From positions 186,001 through 250,000 of the forward strand of contig CAZXZS010000002.1 in the NCBI GenBank assembly GCA_964645655.1: a stretch of DNA of 64,000 nucleotides. The letters run 5' to 3'. The notes under the pieces are model-generated. The model saw nothing but the letters and a program-made list of their open reading frames with translations. It made no database searches and was not told where the DNA came from. The DNA comes from JAGOUA01 sp964645655. Its GTDB lineage: Bacteria; Patescibacteriota; Patescibacteriia; 2-12-FULL-60-25. Position numbers and translations under genes: made by a program. Positions 1 through 8,500 of this stretch are shown here, one piece after another (within the stretch, counting starts at the first letter, position 1; the number at the start of each line of letters is the position of its first letter).

Positions 1-1
1 G

Positions 2-430
2 TTCGCCAACAGCCAGACCAACGCCTCGCCCTACGGCCGCCACGACCTGGGTGCCATGGTCCAGCTCCGCGACGCCCAACGCGCTGCGCTTGAGCGCATC
101 TGCCATCGGGTCCTGCAGCCGCTCAAGGTCGACGAGGGCCGTGTCCCGGAGGCCTGGGTACGCTTCCTGGCCACCAACATCGAGCCGTCGCCCGCCGGTC
201 GAGAGGCGGCCGCTCGCCTCAAGGCCGATTTCGTCGCCCTCGCCCCGGAGACGCGCCGCGCCTGGACCTCCGGCTTCTACGCGACGATGGGGGAGTACCG
301 CCACTGGGCCGCGAGCGCCCTCGCGTTCATCGAGGCCCTCCCGGCCAGCGAGCGCTCCCTCGTCGGCCTCCCGTTCGACCTGCCGACCCTCATCCGTCCC
401 GACCCTTCCTGGGTCGATCTGCTTCCCTGA
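2..430 (+). CDS. Unknown protein, 5' end outside the window
   Basis: The reading frame is open to the left edge, so the gene probably starts outside the window; an internal ATG lies at 56. The visible 142 residues are mostly helical with many Arg/Ala and end in a Pro/Asp/Trp-rich tail. No family is recognised. The stop codon is followed after two bases by an intrinsic terminator, the same gene-end layout as the other unknown single-gene units of this window. Coding is supported by strong third-position GC and by the well-placed terminator. Function unknown. Confidence 0.7.
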   Translation, partial: FANSQTNASPYGRHDLGAMVQLRDAQRAALERICHRVLQPLKVDEGRVPEAWVRFLATNIEPSPAGREAAARLKADFVALAPETRRAWTSGFYATMGEYRHWAASALAFIEALPASERSLVGLPFDLPTLIRPDPSWVDLLP

Positions 431-432
431 GT

Positions 433-458
433 CCCGTCATCCGACGGGCTTTTCTTTT
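433..458 (+). terminator. Intrinsic terminator
   Basis: Stem CCCGTC/GACGGG with a 4-base loop, followed by CTTTTCTTTT, directly behind the stop codon at 430. Confidence 0.85.
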
Positions 459-484
459 CCTCAGGTCCGGCTGTTCGTGTATAT

Positions 485-513
485 TTGACAATATAAAATC
501 TTCGCCGTATGGT
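485..513 (+). promoter_or_regulatory. Sigma70-type promoter of the 531 gene
   Basis: Perfect TTGACA at 485-490, 17-base spacer, TATGGT at 508-513. The gene starts 18 bases downstream with GGAGG at about 522-526 as ribosome binding site. Confidence 0.7.
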
Positions 514-530
514 TCCATCTGGAGGTTCCC

Positions 531-917
531 ATGCCCATCCCCACCGAAATCCCGGGCCAACTCGACATCTTCCTCGAGACCGGCACCGAAGGCGCCATCT
601 GGATCCTCGACCCCGACGAGAAGGGTCCCAACGACCCGCATAGCGACTACGGCCACCGCCTGGAGAAGGGCGACCGTCTCAAGGTCTTCAACGAGGACGG
701 GACCGTCGCCTTCGAAGGCGTCATCGACCCCAATCGCCGGATCGGCTGGACCGAGTACCCCCGCAACCCCGGCCACGGCCAGCCCAGTGCCCTCGGCCTC
801 TGGATCCACTGGACCCAGAGCGGCTGGAAGCCCGACGCCTGGGCCCGCCTCTTCCTCCCCCTCGACGGCCACCCCCGCCTCAAGGCCATCCTCACCAAGG
901 CGAACCCGGCCTCCTGA
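531..917 (+). CDS. Small acidic unknown protein with a conserved Trp-rich tail
   Basis: This 128-residue soluble protein has no signal peptide or membrane segment. Residues about 20-75 look like a compact beta fold (alternating Gly/Asp turns, LEKGDRLKVFNEDGTV), and residues 85-110 carry GLWIHWTQ followed by WARLFLPL. From memory this Trp-rich arrangement resembles short hypothetical proteins of other candidate-phyla genomes, but no function is known to me. The start is set by GGAGG five bases upstream and a near-consensus promoter. The stop codon lies inside the first stem of its terminator, so it is a self-contained single-gene unit. Confidence 0.8.
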   Translation: MPIPTEIPGQLDIFLETGTEGAIWILDPDEKGPNDPHSDYGHRLEKGDRLKVFNEDGTVAFEGVIDPNRRIGWTEYPRNPGHGQPSALGLWIHWTQSGWKPDAWARLFLPLDGHPRLKAILTKANPAS

Positions 918-944
918 CCCCTCACGCGGGTCCTTTTCTTTTTC
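915..944 (+). terminator. Intrinsic terminator overlapping the stop codon
   Basis: Stem GACCC/GGGTC at 916-920 and 928-932, followed by CTTTTCTTTTT. The TGA of the upstream gene (915-917) overlaps the stem. Confidence 0.85.
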
Positions 945-1160
945 ACCCCCCGTCCGAGCTGTCCTTTTTCGATTATTCTCATTTTTTCCCTCCCTTGTAG
1001 GTCCTCGGGGCGGCAGGGCTTTTTTCCCGGACCTGCTGTGTGAGCCATCCATCCCCGGAACAAGCAGCGAGTTCAGGTCCGGGAAAAAAGCCCTGCCGCC
1101 CCGGGGACCGCCCCCACCCGAGGGAAAGGCGGGCCGTATGGGGCGCCAGCCCCATAAAAA
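945..1160 (+). repeat. Long-hairpin element, copy 1 (upstream of infA)
   Basis: A pyrimidine-rich lead (CCGTCCGAG...TTTCCCTCCC) runs into AGGTCC. Then come two 36-base arms, 1000-1035 and 1074-1109, which are perfectly complementary except for one G-T wobble, around a 38-base loop that starts near TGTGTGAGC and ends GCGAGTT. Downstream is a GGGAAAGG stretch and a second hairpin GGGGC-GCCA-GCCCC (about 1137-1156). The same architecture with different arm sequence occurs at 18265-18485 and 35845-36056. The -35 of the infA promoter follows at 1173, so the element precedes that promoter and is probably not part of the infA mRNA. Confidence 0.85.
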
Positions 1161-1172
1161 CCTGTTTCTTCA

Positions 1173-1201
1173 TTGACTTTTCCCCGTCAAGGGCAGAAAA
1201 T
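1173..1201 (+). promoter_or_regulatory. Candidate promoter of the infA ribosomal operon
   Basis: TTGACT at 1173-1178, 17-base spacer, weak GAAAAT at 1196-1201. It lies directly after the hairpin element and 55 bases before the infA start codon. Confidence 0.45.
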
Positions 1202-1256
1202 GCTCATACTAAGCCTTAGCGAAGTATTTTCCTCATGGAAATGAACGTTTCTACCT

Positions 1257-1484
1257 ATGCCCGGTAACGGTCCCAACAAGGATTTTATCATTCTCAAGGG
1301 CAAGGTCGTCGAAAACCTCCCCGCCACCTCCTTCAAGGTCAAGCTCGAGAATGGCCAAGAGATCTTGTGCCATCTTTCAGGCAAAATGCGCATGAACCGC
1401 ATCCGCCTGACCCCTGGCGACGAGGTCCAGGTCGAGCTGAGCCCGTACGATTTGACAAAGGGGCGAATCACCTATAGATTATAG
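1257..1484 (+). CDS. infA: Translation initiation factor IF-1
   Basis: IF-1 binds the ribosomal A site during initiation. The 75 residues match the usual 72-residue single OB/S1 domain, including the conserved HLSGKMRMNRIR stretch, GDEV, and the closing SPYDLTKGRI. No clear Shine-Dalgarno site precedes the ATG. It is the first gene of the ribosomal cluster and is separated from rpmJ by a 207-base spacer in which no gene was recognised. The window therefore starts this cluster with infA rather than with secY/map. Confidence 0.96.
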   Translation: MPGNGPNKDFIILKGKVVENLPATSFKVKLENGQEILCHLSGKMRMNRIRLTPGDEVQVELSPYDLTKGRITYRL

Positions 1485-1691
1485 GCCTTGTACGGCGGTT
1501 TTTCAGGCTGTTTTGGAAGCCCTGACGACTGCCGGCAGCGCACGAGTCTTCTCCTGCGGAAATCCCCGGAAAACGGCAAAAACCCGTTCCCGGGCGATCT
1601 CTATTCACAACAGGGGCCCTTCACGCGATCCCGACGCTCGAAATTGGCCGAGCGCCTGGGTTTTGCTGAAACGGCCTGCTTCCATCGCATT

Positions 1692-1808
1692 ATGAAAGTA
1701 CGATCCTCTGTCAAGGCGATTTGCCGCGACTGCCAAGTGATCCGCCGCAAGGGACGCGTGGTCGTCATTTGCGCGAAGAGCCCTAAACATAAGCAACGTC
1801 AAGGATAA
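1692..1808 (+). CDS. rpmJ: 50S ribosomal protein L36
   Basis: This 38-residue protein begins MKVRSSVKAICRDC and ends PKHKQRQG, the standard bacterial L36 length and termini. Cys11, Cys14 and Cys27 plus the C-terminal His33 form the usual zinc site. The ATG at 1692 is chosen because upstream residues in the same frame do not match L36. The gene is four bases before rpsM, in the conserved infA-rpmJ-rpsM order. Confidence 0.95.
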   Translation: MKVRSSVKAICRDCQVIRRKGRVVVICAKSPKHKQRQG

Positions 1809-1812
1809 CTCT

Positions 1813-2199
1813 ATGGCACGTATCGCAGGCGTCAGCCTTCCCCAACAAAAGCGTGTCGACGTCGCCCTGACCTATATCTATGGGATCGGGACCACGACCG
1901 CCAAGCGCGTGATCGAAAAGACGGGCATCGCCCCGGAGATCCGCGTCAAGGACCTCACCGAAGCGCAAGCTAACAAGCTGCGCGAGGAGGTCGAGAAGAA
2001 CATCCGCGTGGAGGGGGAACTTCGTCGTGAAGTCCTCGCCAACATCAAGCGCCTCAAGGAAATCGGTTCGTACCGTGGGTCGCGCCACATCAAGGGCCTC
2101 CCGGTCCGCGGTCAGCGCACCAGCACGAACTCCCGCACCATCCGCGGCAACGTCCGCCGCACGATGGGTTCCGGCAAGCGCAAGCTCGAGAAGACTTAA
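1813..2199 (+). CDS. rpsM: 30S ribosomal protein S13
   Basis: S13 sits in the 30S head and contacts the P-site tRNA and the 50S subunit. The 128-residue product begins MARIAGVSLPQQKRV, carries the GIG helix-hairpin motif near residue 24, the RGSRHIKGLPVRGQRT block, and a basic C-terminal tail ending in Lys-rich residues. It lies between rpmJ and rpsK with short spacers and is clearly co-transcribed with them. Confidence 0.97.
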   Translation: MARIAGVSLPQQKRVDVALTYIYGIGTTTAKRVIEKTGIAPEIRVKDLTEAQANKLREEVEKNIRVEGELRREVLANIKRLKEIGSYRGSRHIKGLPVRGQRTSTNSRTIRGNVRRTMGSGKRKLEKT

Positions 2200-2215
2200 T
2201 TTCTAGACTCAGACT

Positions 2216-2671
2216 ATGAGTGAAGCCAAGAAAGCAGCCGGTTCCGGCGCTGCCGCTTCTGACAAGAAGCCGGCGGCTAAAGCCAGCGCGACGCGCACCC
2301 GCAAGAAAAAGGCCGCGCGCGCCCAGGTCACGCAGGGCAAGGTGTACATCCAGGCCACGTTCAACAACACGATCGTGACCATCACCGACAACAACGGCAA
2401 CGCCATCGGTTGGTGTTCCGCCGGAGTCGTCGGCTTCAAGGGCCCGAAAAAGGCCACCCCGTACGCCGCCTCCGTCGTCGTCAAGGAAGCCATCGAGCGC
2501 ACCAAGGACGCCGGCCTCAAGGACGTCAACGTGTACGTCTCGGGCGTCGGCCAGGGTCGTGAAGGCGCCATCCGCGCCCTCAACGCCAACGGCCTCAACG
2601 TCCTCTCAATCAAGGATGTCACGCCGGTCCCGCACAATGGGTGCCGGGCCCCGCGTCCGCGCCGCGTGTAA
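2216..2671 (+). CDS. rpsK: 30S ribosomal protein S11 with extended N-terminus
   Basis: S11 forms part of the 30S platform. Residues about 38-151 contain the conserved core, including FNNTIVTITD, the GFKGPKKATPYAA block and the C-terminal PHNGCRAPRPRRV. At 151 residues it is longer than the usual 125-130 because of an N-terminal tail of about 35 residues made mainly of Ala, Lys and Ser. S9 in this operon has a similar added tail. Start ATG at 2216, 16 bases after rpsM. Confidence 0.97.
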   Translation: MSEAKKAAGSGAAASDKKPAAKASATRTRKKKAARAQVTQGKVYIQATFNNTIVTITDNNGNAIGWCSAGVVGFKGPKKATPYAASVVVKEAIERTKDAGLKDVNVYVSGVGQGREGAIRALNANGLNVLSIKDVTPVPHNGCRAPRPRRV

Positions 2672-2683
2672 TCGCCATTCGCT

Positions 2684-3298
2684 ATGCGTTTTAAACTCAC
2701 CGCCAAGTACTCCCGCCGCGAAGGCCAGGCCCTCACCGACAAGGCCTCCCACGCGCGCGCCCTCGCCCGCCGCCCCTTCCCGCCGGGTGTCCATGGTCCG
2801 ACCAACGGCTATGGCCGCATGACGGACTACGGCAAGCAGCTCCGCGAGAAGCAGAAGGCGAAGCGCCTCTACGGCCTCGCCGAACGCCAGTTCAGCAACC
2901 TCTTCAAGGAAGCCACCAAGCGCAAGGGCAACACCGAAGAGGCGCTCGTCCAGTTCCTGGAGATGCGCCTCGACAACGCGGTCTATCGCGCCGGTTTCGC
3001 CAAGACGCGCGCTGCCGCCCGCCAGGCCGTCGGCCACGCCCACTTCGACATCAACGGGCGCAAGGTCAACATCCCGTCCTACCGCGTCAAGCCGGGAGAC
3101 GTCATCAAGATCCGCAGCAACAAGCAAGGCAAGGGCCTCTGGCAGAAAACGGCTGAAGAGTTGGCCAAAAAGCAGGTCCCGTCGTGGATCTCCCTGCAAG
3201 CCAGCGACTTATCTGCTAAAATCACCTCCGTGCCGTCCGGCGAAGAATTGCGGCAACCCTTTGATCCGAAGTTGATCATCGAGTTCTACTCTCGTTAA
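2684..3298 (+). CDS. rpsD: 30S ribosomal protein S4
   Basis: S4 nucleates 30S assembly by binding 16S rRNA. The 204 residues match the family length. An N-terminal domain is followed by an S4 RNA-binding domain (about residues 93-155; LDNAVYRAGFAKTRAAARQ). The N-terminal cysteine cluster found in zinc-binding S4 proteins is absent, so this is the cysteine-free form. The gene lies 12 bases after rpsK and ahead of rpoA, the classical alpha-operon order. Confidence 0.97.
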   Translation: MRFKLTAKYSRREGQALTDKASHARALARRPFPPGVHGPTNGYGRMTDYGKQLREKQKAKRLYGLAERQFSNLFKEATKRKGNTEEALVQFLEMRLDNAVYRAGFAKTRAAARQAVGHAHFDINGRKVNIPSYRVKPGDVIKIRSNKQGKGLWQKTAEELAKKQVPSWISLQASDLSAKITSVPSGEELRQPFDPKLIIEFYSR

Positions 3299-3329
3299 TC
3301 CCCTTAACAACCTGCAAGGTTTCGCGTTT

Positions 3330-4034
3330 ATGGAGCCCATCATGCTTCCATCAAAAGTGCGCTTTACGCGCGGCGAACGTCCCAATGAGGGCGTGCTGAC
3401 CGTCGAACCGTGTGTCCAAGGCTTTGGTACCACGATCGGCAATGTCCTGCGCCGCATCTTGCTGTCGTCCCTGTCGGGGGCGGCGGTCACGGCGGTCAAA
3501 ATCAAGGGGGCGGACCATGAATTCGCGACGATCAACCACGTCAAGGAGGATGTCCTCGAGATCATCCTCAACGTGAAGGCCTTGCGCTTCAAGCTCTTTT
3601 CCGAAGAGCCGGTCAAGCTGCGCCTGGCCGTGAAGGGGGAACGGGTCGTCACGGCCCAAGATTTCGCCAAGGACGCCTTGGTCGAGATCGTCAACCCGGA
3701 ACAGCCCATCGCCACGCTCACCGACGCCTCCGCGTCGTTCGAGATGGAGGTATGGGTGTCGTCCGGACGCGGCTACCAATCGCTGGAAGAACGGGCCAAG
3801 ACCACCAAGAGCGAGCTCGGCGTCATGACGATCGACGCGCTCTACAGCCCGATCCTGAACGTCTCCTACAAGGTGGAGGAGACCCGCGTGGGGGACAAGA
3901 TCAACTTCGATAAATTAACGTTGCGCGTCGAGACGGACGGTTCGATGGATCCGGTGGATGCGGTCAACCAAGGCCTGCAGACCCTCCAAGACCACCTGAA
4001 CGTCCTCAAAGACTTGACGTACACGGCTGAATAA
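3330..4034 (+). CDS. rpoA: RNA polymerase alpha subunit lacking the C-terminal domain
   Basis: Alpha dimerises to scaffold beta and beta' of RNA polymerase. The N-terminal domain is intact, with GFGTTIGNVLRRILLSS (residues about 31-47) and the conserved NFDKLTLRVETDG near 190-202. The protein ends at 234 residues (E. coli about 329), right after the last helix of the N-terminal domain, so the flexible linker and helix-hairpin-helix C-terminal domain that bind UP elements and activators are missing. The reading frame ends at a clean TAA followed closely by rplQ, so this is not an obvious frameshift. A second ATG at 3342 is an alternative start. Confidence 0.96.
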   Translation: MEPIMLPSKVRFTRGERPNEGVLTVEPCVQGFGTTIGNVLRRILLSSLSGAAVTAVKIKGADHEFATINHVKEDVLEIILNVKALRFKLFSEEPVKLRLAVKGERVVTAQDFAKDALVEIVNPEQPIATLTDASASFEMEVWVSSGRGYQSLEERAKTTKSELGVMTIDALYSPILNVSYKVEETRVGDKINFDKLTLRVETDGSMDPVDAVNQGLQTLQDHLNVLKDLTYTAE

Positions 4035-4054
4035 GCTTAAGATCGTGCTCGATT

Positions 4055-4408
4055 ATGAGACATCGACGTGTCGGAAAAACGCTGGACCGGAAGACCGCCC
4101 CTCGCCGGGCCCTTTTGCGGAACCTGGCCACGTCCCTCATCGTGCATGAGCATGTGAACACGACGCTCGCGAAGGCGAAGGCGGTTCGTCCGTTGGTGGA
4201 ACGGCTCATCACGAAAGGGAAAGTCAAGTCGCTGCATGCCCGTCGCGAATTGCTGAAGACGGTCATGACCGAAAAGGCGGTTAACAAAGTGCTGGAAGAG
4301 TTGGGGCCGCGCTACGCCACCCGTCCGGGCGGCTACACCCGCGTCGTCAAGCTCAGCCCGCGTAAGGGAGATGGTGCCGAGATGGCCCAGATCCAACTCG
4401 TGAAATAA
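4055..4408 (+). CDS. rplQ: 50S ribosomal protein L17
   Basis: The 117-residue product carries the L17 hallmarks: MRHRRVGKTLDRKTAPRRAL at the start, ATSLIVHEHVNTTLAKAKAV, and GGYTRVVKLSPRKGDGAEMA near the end. It follows rpoA by 20 bases, as in most bacteria, and precedes rplM by three bases. Confidence 0.97.
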   Translation: MRHRRVGKTLDRKTAPRRALLRNLATSLIVHEHVNTTLAKAKAVRPLVERLITKGKVKSLHARRELLKTVMTEKAVNKVLEELGPRYATRPGGYTRVVKLSPRKGDGAEMAQIQLVK

Positions 4409-4411
4409 GGT

Positions 4412-4798
4412 ATGGCCTGGAAAAAGAAGGTGCCGGCCCTCGCCGGTTTCACGCGCAAGACCGTGGTTATCGATGGCGCCGGCCAGATCGTCGGCCGCCT
4501 CGCCACCGAAGTTGCGCGCATGCTGTTGGGAAAGGACCAACCCGGGTACGTGCCGCACATCGATACGGGCGCCATCGTCAAGGTGGTGAACGCCTCGAAG
4601 CTCGTCTACACCGGCAAGAAGATGGAGCAGAAGGTGCTCTTCCGCTCGTCCAACCGCCCGTCCGGGATCACGCGCCTGCCGGTTGCGAAACTGCAGGTCG
4701 ACAAGCCGGGCGAAGTGCTTCGCCATGCCGTTAAATACATGCTTCCGAAGAACCGTACGCAGAACGAACGGATGAAGCGTTTGATCATCGAAGCCTAA
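4412..4798 (+). CDS. rplM: 50S ribosomal protein L13
   Basis: This early-assembly 50S protein has 128 residues (usual about 142, the difference lying mainly at the ends). VVIDGAGQIVGRLATEVARML near residues 18-38 and GEVLRHAVKYMLPKNR near 100-115 are diagnostic. The stop codon is one base before the rpsI start, so the two are translationally coupled. The L17-L13-S9 order links the alpha operon to the L13-S9 pair. Confidence 0.97.
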   Translation: MAWKKKVPALAGFTRKTVVIDGAGQIVGRLATEVARMLLGKDQPGYVPHIDTGAIVKVVNASKLVYTGKKMEQKVLFRSSNRPSGITRLPVAKLQVDKPGEVLRHAVKYMLPKNRTQNERMKRLIIEA

Positions 4799-4799
4799 T

Positions 4800-5324
4800 A
4801 TGCCTACGGACATCGAACAAAAGCCGGCCAAGGAAGCGGCCAAGAAAAAGGCCGCCGCGCCCCGCGCCCCGCGGAAGAAGAAGGTCGAGGAAGCGGCTCC
4901 GGCCGCCGCTCCGGCCACCCTCGCCATGACGAAAGAGAACGTGGTCCAAGCGATCGGGCGTCGCAAGACGGCCATCGCCCGCGTCCGCCTCGTCCGTGGC
5001 GGCAAGGGAATGATCCAGATCAACGGCAAGGCGTTCAAGGACTACTTCCCGACGTTCGACATGCAGCGGATCGTCCTCGAGCCGCTCAAGGCCGTCGCGA
5101 TGGAAGCGGCCTATGACGTCAGCGTCAAGGCGGAAGGTGGAGGTGCCCACGCGCAGTCTGAAGCCGTCCGTCTCGGGATCGCCCGCGCCCTCCTCAAGGA
5201 GCAGGCCGATTACCGCGCCACTCTCAAGAAGCTCGGTTTCCTCACGCGCGACCCGCGTGCCAAGGAACGTAAGAAGCCGGGTCTCCGCCGCGCACGCCGC
5301 AGCCCGCAGTGGAGCAAGCGCTAA
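4800..5324 (+). CDS. rpsI: 30S ribosomal protein S9 with Lys/Ala-rich N-terminal extension
   Basis: The S9 core begins near residue 49 (QAIGRRKTAIARVRL) and ends with the family's basic tail, here RRARRSPQWSKR, which reaches the P-site tRNA. The protein is 174 residues long rather than about 130. The first 45 residues are a low-complexity Ala/Lys/Pro/Glu tail. An internal ATG (MTKENVVQ, residue 43) would give a normal-length S9, but the annotated ATG directly follows the rplM stop and keeps the frame. It is the last gene of the operon and has a strong terminator behind it. Confidence 0.96.
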   Translation: MPTDIEQKPAKEAAKKKAAAPRAPRKKKVEEAAPAAAPATLAMTKENVVQAIGRRKTAIARVRLVRGGKGMIQINGKAFKDYFPTFDMQRIVLEPLKAVAMEAAYDVSVKAEGGGAHAQSEAVRLGIARALLKEQADYRATLKKLGFLTRDPRAKERKKPGLRRARRSPQWSKR

Positions 5325-5380
5325 AGCCTTCCGACTTGAGCGGCCCAACGGCCGCGCTCGATGCGCCTTGCACCCAAAAA

Positions 5381-5417
5381 CAAAGCATCCGTTTTCGACG
5401 GATGCTTTGTTTTTTTG
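5381..5417 (+). terminator. Strong terminator of the ribosomal operon
   Basis: Eleven-base stem CAAAGCATCCG/CGGATGCTTTG with a 7-base loop, followed by eight T residues. Confidence 0.95.
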
Positions 5418-5539
5418 GCATGTTCAAGGACCTCGTAAGGGTCAGCGATAAAGGGCGCGTTCAAGTCGTGATAAAGAAGCCGATCGCAGGCGTGTCGTTG
5501 CGCTTTTTATGCCTGGCTGGGGAGAGGCGGACGATTATC

Positions 5540-5568
5540 TTGTGGGTCCGCCAGATTTTTGGTATCTT
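5540..5568 (+). promoter_or_regulatory. Promoter of the Gly-rich surface protein; leaderless start
   Basis: TTGTGG at 5540-5545, 17-base spacer, TATCTT at 5563-5568. Only six bases separate the -10 from the ATG at 5575 and no Shine-Dalgarno site is present. Confidence 0.6.
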
Positions 5569-5574
5569 CAGACC

Positions 5575-8500
5575 ATGAAGCCCTTTTCCTCGTTTTTCAT
5601 GGTCCCCGCGCGAACCACGCTCTTGGCGATGAGCCTTGCGCTGGTTGGGGTCATGCTGACGCCGGCGTCAGCCCGTGCGGCGGACTGTACCGTCGCCACC
5701 GATACGGTCATCGACCAGGCGTACGTCGACGCCAGTTCATGCAGCACGATCAGCATCGAGGGAAATGTGAGTACGACCTGGATCGGGACCGTAAACCTGC
5801 AGGGATCTGGGACGGTGACCGTGCGCAGTGGCTATACAATGACGATGGGGTCGAATAGCGAGATGATTTTAGGGTCAACTGATGACTTTACGATAGAGGC
5901 AAATGCGACGACGACTCATACGCTTGAGGATGTGAATGGGTTAAAAATCACGGCTCGCAACGTGACGATCTCTGGTGCGCTCTCGGCAAGCGAAAGGGGG
6001 TGTCGGGCTGGGGGAGCGTTTGGCGATGGCGGATATGGGGTTGATACGAGTACAGGGTTGTGCGGGTATCGTGCAGGTGGATATGGTCGCGGTGGCGGTG
6101 GGGGTGGTGGAGGCGGTGGTGGAGGTTCGCACGCCGCCGCGGCAGGTACCGGTGGTGGTGGCGTGTTGGGAGGGTCTACGATTTATGGAAACTCCCTTGT
6201 CCCCGCATATCTGGGTTCTGGAGGGGGGTCCGGCTACTTCTTTACGGCTTTCGGTGGGGCTGGTGGTGGCATCATTCATGTCACTTCGACGGGAACCTTG
6301 ACGATTGATGGGGTTGTTGCGGCAACGGGTGGGATCGGAAGATATGATGGCGCATATAACGGCGGCGGTGGCGGGGCGGGCGGATCCGTCCTTGTTCGTG
6401 CTGGGACCTTGGCGGGTAGCGGCTCTATTTCCGCGAATGGCGGGAATGGGGCGATTGGCGGTGGGGGAGGGTCGGGTGGACGCGTGGCGGTTTACTATGG
6501 GGCGAATACGGGTTTTTCTCTTTCTTCGATATCTGCGGCCGCGGGTGGCGCTTTTGGCGCGGGTTCGGCGGGCGTGACGGGAACGACATTCGCCCTCGAT
6601 CGTTATACGGATGATGGGGCCGGGACGGTGACGATCGCGTCAGGGTTTGACTTTCCTGCAAGCGGTGATTATGTCCGTGGAGCGTTCGATATCGCGTCCG
6701 GAGCGTATTTACGGTGCAGTGAAGCCATGTCTACGCTCGCTGTTTCGTCTACGGCTTGGTTATCGCTTAGCGATATTAGCTGGACCTGCGGCAATTCAAT
6801 AAATGCGGTGTACCTCGGTTCCGCGGTCGGTGTGTCGACGACGAACACGGCCCTTACGTTTTCAGCCGCGACGTCGGTGACGGTGATGGCCCCCGTCTGG
6901 ACGAACGTGACGACCACGATTTTGGCGACGCGAAGCGGGTCTAGGGCGGTTTTTGATGTCGCTTCTGATCTGACGTTACGCGGACTTGTCCTCACGTTGG
7001 GGGATGCGGGGGTCGTGGATGCGTTTGGTGGGTATCTGACATTGCCAAGGTCCATCGCCCTGAACCTCGTCAGCTCTACACTTGGGGCGAACGTGTCCTC
7101 AACGTCGCTCACGGCGCTGACGGTTGACGCGCTTTCGGTGGTTGATGCCGGCGGGCACGGTTGTCCTGCAGCAAATGCCGGCGGGAACGGATACGGTCCG
7201 AATACCACGACGGGCATATGCGCCATTTCAACGTCTGGCTACGGGACCGGCGGCGGTAGCGGCGGTGCTGGCGGATCTGGTGCCGCACATGGGGGAGCTG
7301 GCGGAAATTCGGCTGCCAATCTAGGGAGTTCGGCGACGTACGGATCTTCTACGAATCCGACGTTATATGGTTCGAGTGGAGGTGGAGGATACACACCGTT
7401 TACAGGATTAGGCGCCTCAGCTGGCGGCGTGATTCGACTCGTTATTTCAGGAACCGCCACGATTGATGGGGTGCTTAGGGCAAACGGAGGAAACGGGGTG
7501 AACCGCGGTTTCACGGGTGGCGGCGGAGGGTCAGGAGGCAGTATTTATCTTTCGGCAAGCACGATCGCCGGTTCTGGGGCTGTGACGGCGAATGGCGGTG
7601 CAGGAGCGGATGGTGGGAACGGGGGTGGAGGTGGAGGAGGTGGGCGCATTGCCTTTTCTGCTTCGGCGATCCCGTTTACGGGTACCTCCTCGACATCTGC
7701 GGGCGCCGCAGGGACCGGGTCACATAGTTCTGCGGGCGCCGCAGGGACGATCTATCAGTATATCGCCAACCAGACTCCCTCGGTTCCCTCCTCTCTTGGG
7801 CCGACGGCGCTTGTGAATGGCTCTGCGACAGGAACCGCAAATCCGACCCTGTCCTTTACCCTGGCGGATTCGGATGTCGCGGATACCGTGAAATATCGCA
7901 TCCAGATCGACGATTCGAGTGATTTCGGGACGCCGGTGGTCGATTATTCCTCTGCCTTGGCGGCACAAGGGGGCCGCTCCTTCCAGGTGGGCCAGGCGGC
8001 CGGATCCGGTGCGTATTCCACCGGTTCTTCGGGACAAACGCTTGCCGATGGAGCCTATTACTGGCGGGTGAAGGCGATTGACGCGAGCGATGCCGCCTCG
8101 TCTTACGCGACGGCGAACTCCGGCGCGGCGGCCTTTACGGTGGATACGGCGACGCGGCTCCTTTCTTTCGAGTCGTCTGCAGGTTCTGGGCCCGAAAGCC
8201 TGACGGCGACCTCTATCCGCATCCTGGTCAACTCGACACATTTCGAGCCGATCACCGTTGCCTATGCGGTCACGGCCGGCACGGCAACGGGCGGAGGGGT
8301 CGATTACACGCTTACGGCAGGTACGGCCACCATTTCGGCCGGCCAGAGCTCGACGACCATCCCGCTGGTCATCGTGGATGACGCGACGGACGAGAGTGAT
8401 GAGACATTGACGATTACGCTCAGTGACCCGACCTTCGCCATCATCGGATCCAACACCTCGACCGTTTACACGATCCTGGATGATGACGCGGCCCCGGCTT

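Noticed and set aside
945..1160. Long hairpin element as a simple intrinsic terminator
   Set aside because: A normal terminator for the upstream gene already exists at 915-944, the arms are far longer than needed, and no T run follows the arms.
1000..1176. Short frames running through the long hairpin arms, possibly a coding repeat
   Set aside because: The three element copies do not conserve a common reading frame, whereas base pairing of the arms is conserved.
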